Position numbers and translations under genes: made by a program. Shown here one piece after another: positions 60,706 through 64,000 of a DNA stretch of 64,000 nt. The notes beneath the pieces are model-generated. The model ran no database searches. It was not told the DNA's origin and saw only the letters and a program-made list of their open reading frames with translations. The stretch is from Echinostoma caproni. Its lineage: Eukaryota; Platyhelminthes; Trematoda; Plagiorchiida; Echinostomatidae. The stretch is from the NCBI GenBank assembly GCA_900618425.1, contig UZAN01039531.1:34991-98990 (forward strand), given 5' to 3'. Position 1 is the first letter of the stretch. Every line of letters begins with the position of its first letter.

Positions 60706-63700
60706 AAGAGCTATCAGCCGCCTGTGTGGCAGTTACAATAAACACAAAAGGGAAACTGTTGATTTCGAAAGACTGGATTTCGAGTTTAGTGCAGCTTCGT
60801 GATGCACTGCACTGAGTATTGTCTCAATCGGAGCAGAGACTATGTGAACTCAAATCCCGCTAAGCATTTCGAATGTGTCCACATCGCTGAGGTTCGAAAT
60901 GTTACAGACAGGCTTATAACTGTGGCGGATCGCACTAAGACCAGTAAGGTCAGATAATCTCAGCCAGCTTGCAAACATTGTGCGCACTGTGCACAAAATC
61001 GAAAGGCAAAATGGCTTGATCCACTGCCAAACTGTCTAGAGCAAAGTATACATTCGATCTAGCTGTGGGTGTTGGGTTCAGTCCACAGCTGAGCTGATGA
61101 AGCTGCCGAACGGATGAGATTAATCAAAGTTGAACTATACCTTTACCGTGCTTGGGGATTTTCCGTTTATCGTTTCATTTAATTTGACGATATTTCTCAA
61201 AGCGAAAACACCTTGACTACATTTTGAACTGAATAGTTGTTTTATGTACAGTCAAAGCCACACATAGAAATTCTCCTTTTAGTTGCCAAGATGAATAGAT
61301 ACAATTTGAATTGTTCTAACCGTGCGAATCTTCCATTCGTTCACATTTAACAACAACTTTTACATGGAAACAGGCTGTTTATTGACAGCTTGACCTTATC
61401 GCATGGCACATTGCAATTGACGGAAAATCGAAAAATACTAAAGGCCTTGTTCGATACCAGGTTTGCATTCCACTTGTTACCTGATAATTATCGCGAGATG
61501 GAGGAACCGCGTAGAAGTTCAGTAGATTCTCATCCCAGGAAATTTTAAGTTAGAAAGAAACTTAAAATTTATCTGAAATTATCAGTCTGAAAGAAGATGA
61601 ACCAGGGGGAGCCTGAAGCCGAATGCAGTTCACGAACATATAAATTTAAATGCCAAGTTTGGGGATTATTATGAAGTCAATCTTTCAAGACGAAAATGAA
61701 ATATCTTACCCTACCGTAAACTACTGCAATCGTGTTGCAGCAGCATGCCAAATATTGTGTTAGACTAAAAATGGTTACAACTGTATCTTAAAGAGTACGT
61801 GACTGTTTTATTTAGTTTCGAGATGCACAGAATAACCCTACAGAACTGTTTGTATTTGTATTTGTATAGACTGTGTGTAAATAAGTGTTCGCTTTTCAGT
61901 CACAAATTAAGCATAATCTCATAAAAATGAAGGAAGTACTACGAACGAAAACAATCAATTTTCACGTTTGTTTGAAAAACAGATCAGTGCTTTCCCATAA
62001 TTGGTTCCTATGAAGTATTTAACCGACTATAAAAATGTCTGTTCTGTTCTAAGATAGCCACATAAATATTAAATAAGCAAAACTGACGTCACGTCCCTTC
62101 ACCAATTGGAACAGCGAATAGCTAGTCACAGACATGCTGTTTCTTTGCCCCCCCCCCGGCGTGGTCAGTCGGTTATTAGAAAATTATGATTTGACAAGAT
62201 GATTGATCCTAGAGGAAAGCGCGTCGATTCGCCAAGAACCAACACCAACCACTCGTGCAGAAGCAGACAGGTTGAAAATCCGTGGATTTACGCATGAACT
62301 ACTGTTTAAGACACATTTGTCGACGGGTAGAATAAAGTGGTAAAAGGGTTTTGCTGTATTATTCCAGCATTTATGGGAAAAGATGAAAGAAGAGGTATTA
62401 TGCAAGTTTTAGTCGAAGAAAACAACTTATTCAATCAGCATTAACCTCAAGCACCTGATGTAATTGGCACGTTGAACAGCGGCCAACAACAACTGGACTG
62501 ATTATGTCGATTTCGTATAACAGATAATAAGATAAACATATCTGGTTAAACTGGCAACTGGTTGTCACCATTAGGCAATAGATTTCAGCAATGTTGATGA
62601 CATCATTGATCTCAGTCATATTGGCTGGGCTGAAGCCAGTTTTGAATAAGTCTTCACAACGTGAGAACTTTCTAGCAGACGTTTAAGTACCATGTCCGTG
62701 GGTCGCATGGAAAACATGAACACTCTTTGCCGAAGTTACAAAGCTAAAAGCGTATTTTAAAGATAAAGCGGCTAACCTAAACAACAATTTGTGTTCTCTA
62801 AATGTGTCAACAATGAGATGCGATGTGCAAGCTCCTCTTGGGGAAGAACTAATTTGTTGAATCATTGTTACACGAAATGATCCAAAATTAAACGTTCGAA
62901 TAGAGAAACCAATGTCACGCATTTGCACAGTCTATGCATGCGTGCATGCTGCGACCTAGAAGATAATCAACATGCGAACAACATCACACGCCAAACGCCT
63001 TTTGATACTGGTTAGATCTCAGAAAGATAAACCATTAACATTCTTTACAGATTTTGAGGTGACTACTTTTTAAGTCTGCTGGTTTGGGGTATTCAGGAAG
63101 CCTGCATAGGATTTTGAATGTATTATTCAACAAAAAGCAGTGTCTCAATTTCAGTAGATGATGTGTGATGGATCTGAGATTCCTAAGTATCATGAGTGAG
63201 GTCATATTGTCAAAACTATAACGTTGTAACGAGAACGGGAGATTTTCGTAAAGAATGTTATCACAGATCATGTACAGTTTAAATAACGTAGATAATACCC
63301 ACCTTTGATTATTACTACCTCCTAGGCAAGTCATTAGCATGTGCACTCATTTTAATTATGATAATATAAAATATAATGCAATAATAATGGTTCATTGTCT
63401 GTCTCATCCTTGCTTTAATGGTGCCAAAAAATCACTTATACAATATGTTTTTGTATTGTGTACTAAACTGTATGAAGAGTTTGCCTACTGCTTTGTTTAT
63501 CAAGCATCCTGCTGAGTTGACGCTAGCTTCTAAATTTGAATGGCTCTGAAAAGTTTCTCACTAACGTATAGGTTAATTCAACAAAACCTATTCACCAACC
63601 TCCTGATATGCATGCACTAGGTTTTCAGTGGTGTTCCGTTACAACACCTCCAACTAGAAATGTCATGGGTGCATTACGATAATAACCGTACATTTCCTGT

Positions 63701-64000
63701 CCATGATTTATGCAAATTAAAGTTTAGACATTTTATATCGGTGAAGTGAGCTAAAAAGAAATGAGGAATAACCAAAGTGTGAGGGGAGGGACAACTTAAA
63801 AGAATGGCTGCCTTCGTACCGCCAAAAATAACTGGAAAGGTTTTACGCTGGGTCAGTTTCCGACGAAATATCTAGCCACATGATGTTCTGTTGGATTTGA
63901 ATTAGAGGAAACATAACCCAAGCACAGCGGATTGCATCAACATATTATAAGAAAGTGTAAATGGTAGCTTTTATGTTAGTTGATTTGTAAGATAGGCGTG
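60706..64000. other. No recognisable gene
   Basis: The first 150 bp may still be LINE linker. A B-box-like GGGTTCAGTCC at 61074-61084 is followed by CTGATGA at 61094-61100, without a complete hammerhead. A C10 run lies at 62148-62157. Minus frames at 62184-62405 and 63035-63346 have no recognisable domain. Confidence 0.5.

Noticed and set aside
44826..63921. A shared 14-mer GGAAACATAACCCA near 44829 and 63909, with a one-mismatch copy near 59710
   Set aside because: Flanks do not align, and several shared 14-mers are expected by chance in 64 kb.

Overview
This window looks like AT-rich, intron- or intergene-like DNA from an animal genome, most likely a flatworm (fluke-like, possibly schistosomatid). 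There is no bacterial gene density, no recognisable host gene, no rRNA or tRNA gene, and what can be recognised is decayed retroelements. The taxon is an inference from three things found together: several Penelope-like elements (PLEs) with GIY-YIG endonuclease remnants, CR1/Jockey-like LINEs, and tRNA-derived SINEs that carry hammerhead ribozymes. The last combination is known from the schistosome Sm-alpha repeat. Other invertebrates cannot be excluded. Six short runs of N (9931-9934, 10351, 12017-12024, 20604, 56803, 58084) are assembly ambiguities.

Layout. 1-4.7 kb: no recognisable gene. 4.7-6.97 kb (+): 5'-truncated CR1/Jockey-like LINE with the end of the endonuclease, a nearly complete but broken reverse transcriptase (RT) and a short A-rich tail. 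8.2-10.5 kb (+): a nearly full Penelope-like element with a hairpin-bearing, apparently inverted terminal segment upstream. Its GIY-YIG region is split by a tRNA-derived SINE (10045-10261) that holds an almost perfect hammerhead ribozyme. 15.95-17.05 kb: about 1.1 kb of (TATC)n with a nested 42-bp period. 17.6-18.0 kb: a second Penelope fragment. 19.15-22.3 kb (-): a LINE with ORF1 and endonuclease, joined directly to its C-terminal domain with the RT core missing. 30.6-31.0 kb: a second hammerhead-bearing SINE (-) next to a 235-bp foldback repeat. 38.1-38.9 kb: a third Penelope fragment, enclosed by long inverted terminal repeats that each hold a decayed hammerhead-like motif. 48.1 kb: the tRNA-like head of a SINE related to the 30.6 kb copy. 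54.0-54.3 kb: a fourth Penelope GIY-YIG fragment. 59.8-60.7 kb (+): a third LINE fragment (endonuclease plus linker). The rest is unannotated AT-rich DNA with a few ORFs that could be exons but cannot be assigned.

How the parts relate. The LINEs and Penelope elements are autonomous retrotransposon families in principle, but every copy here carries stops, frameshifts or deletions. The SINEs would be transcribed by RNA polymerase III from tRNA-like A/B boxes and depend on another element's machinery. The most interesting signal is the set of self-cleaving RNA motifs: two clear type-I hammerheads in two diverged SINEs, each with a palindromic 8-nt stem III of the kind known to act as dimers, and two degenerate hammerhead-like motifs in the Penelope terminal repeats.
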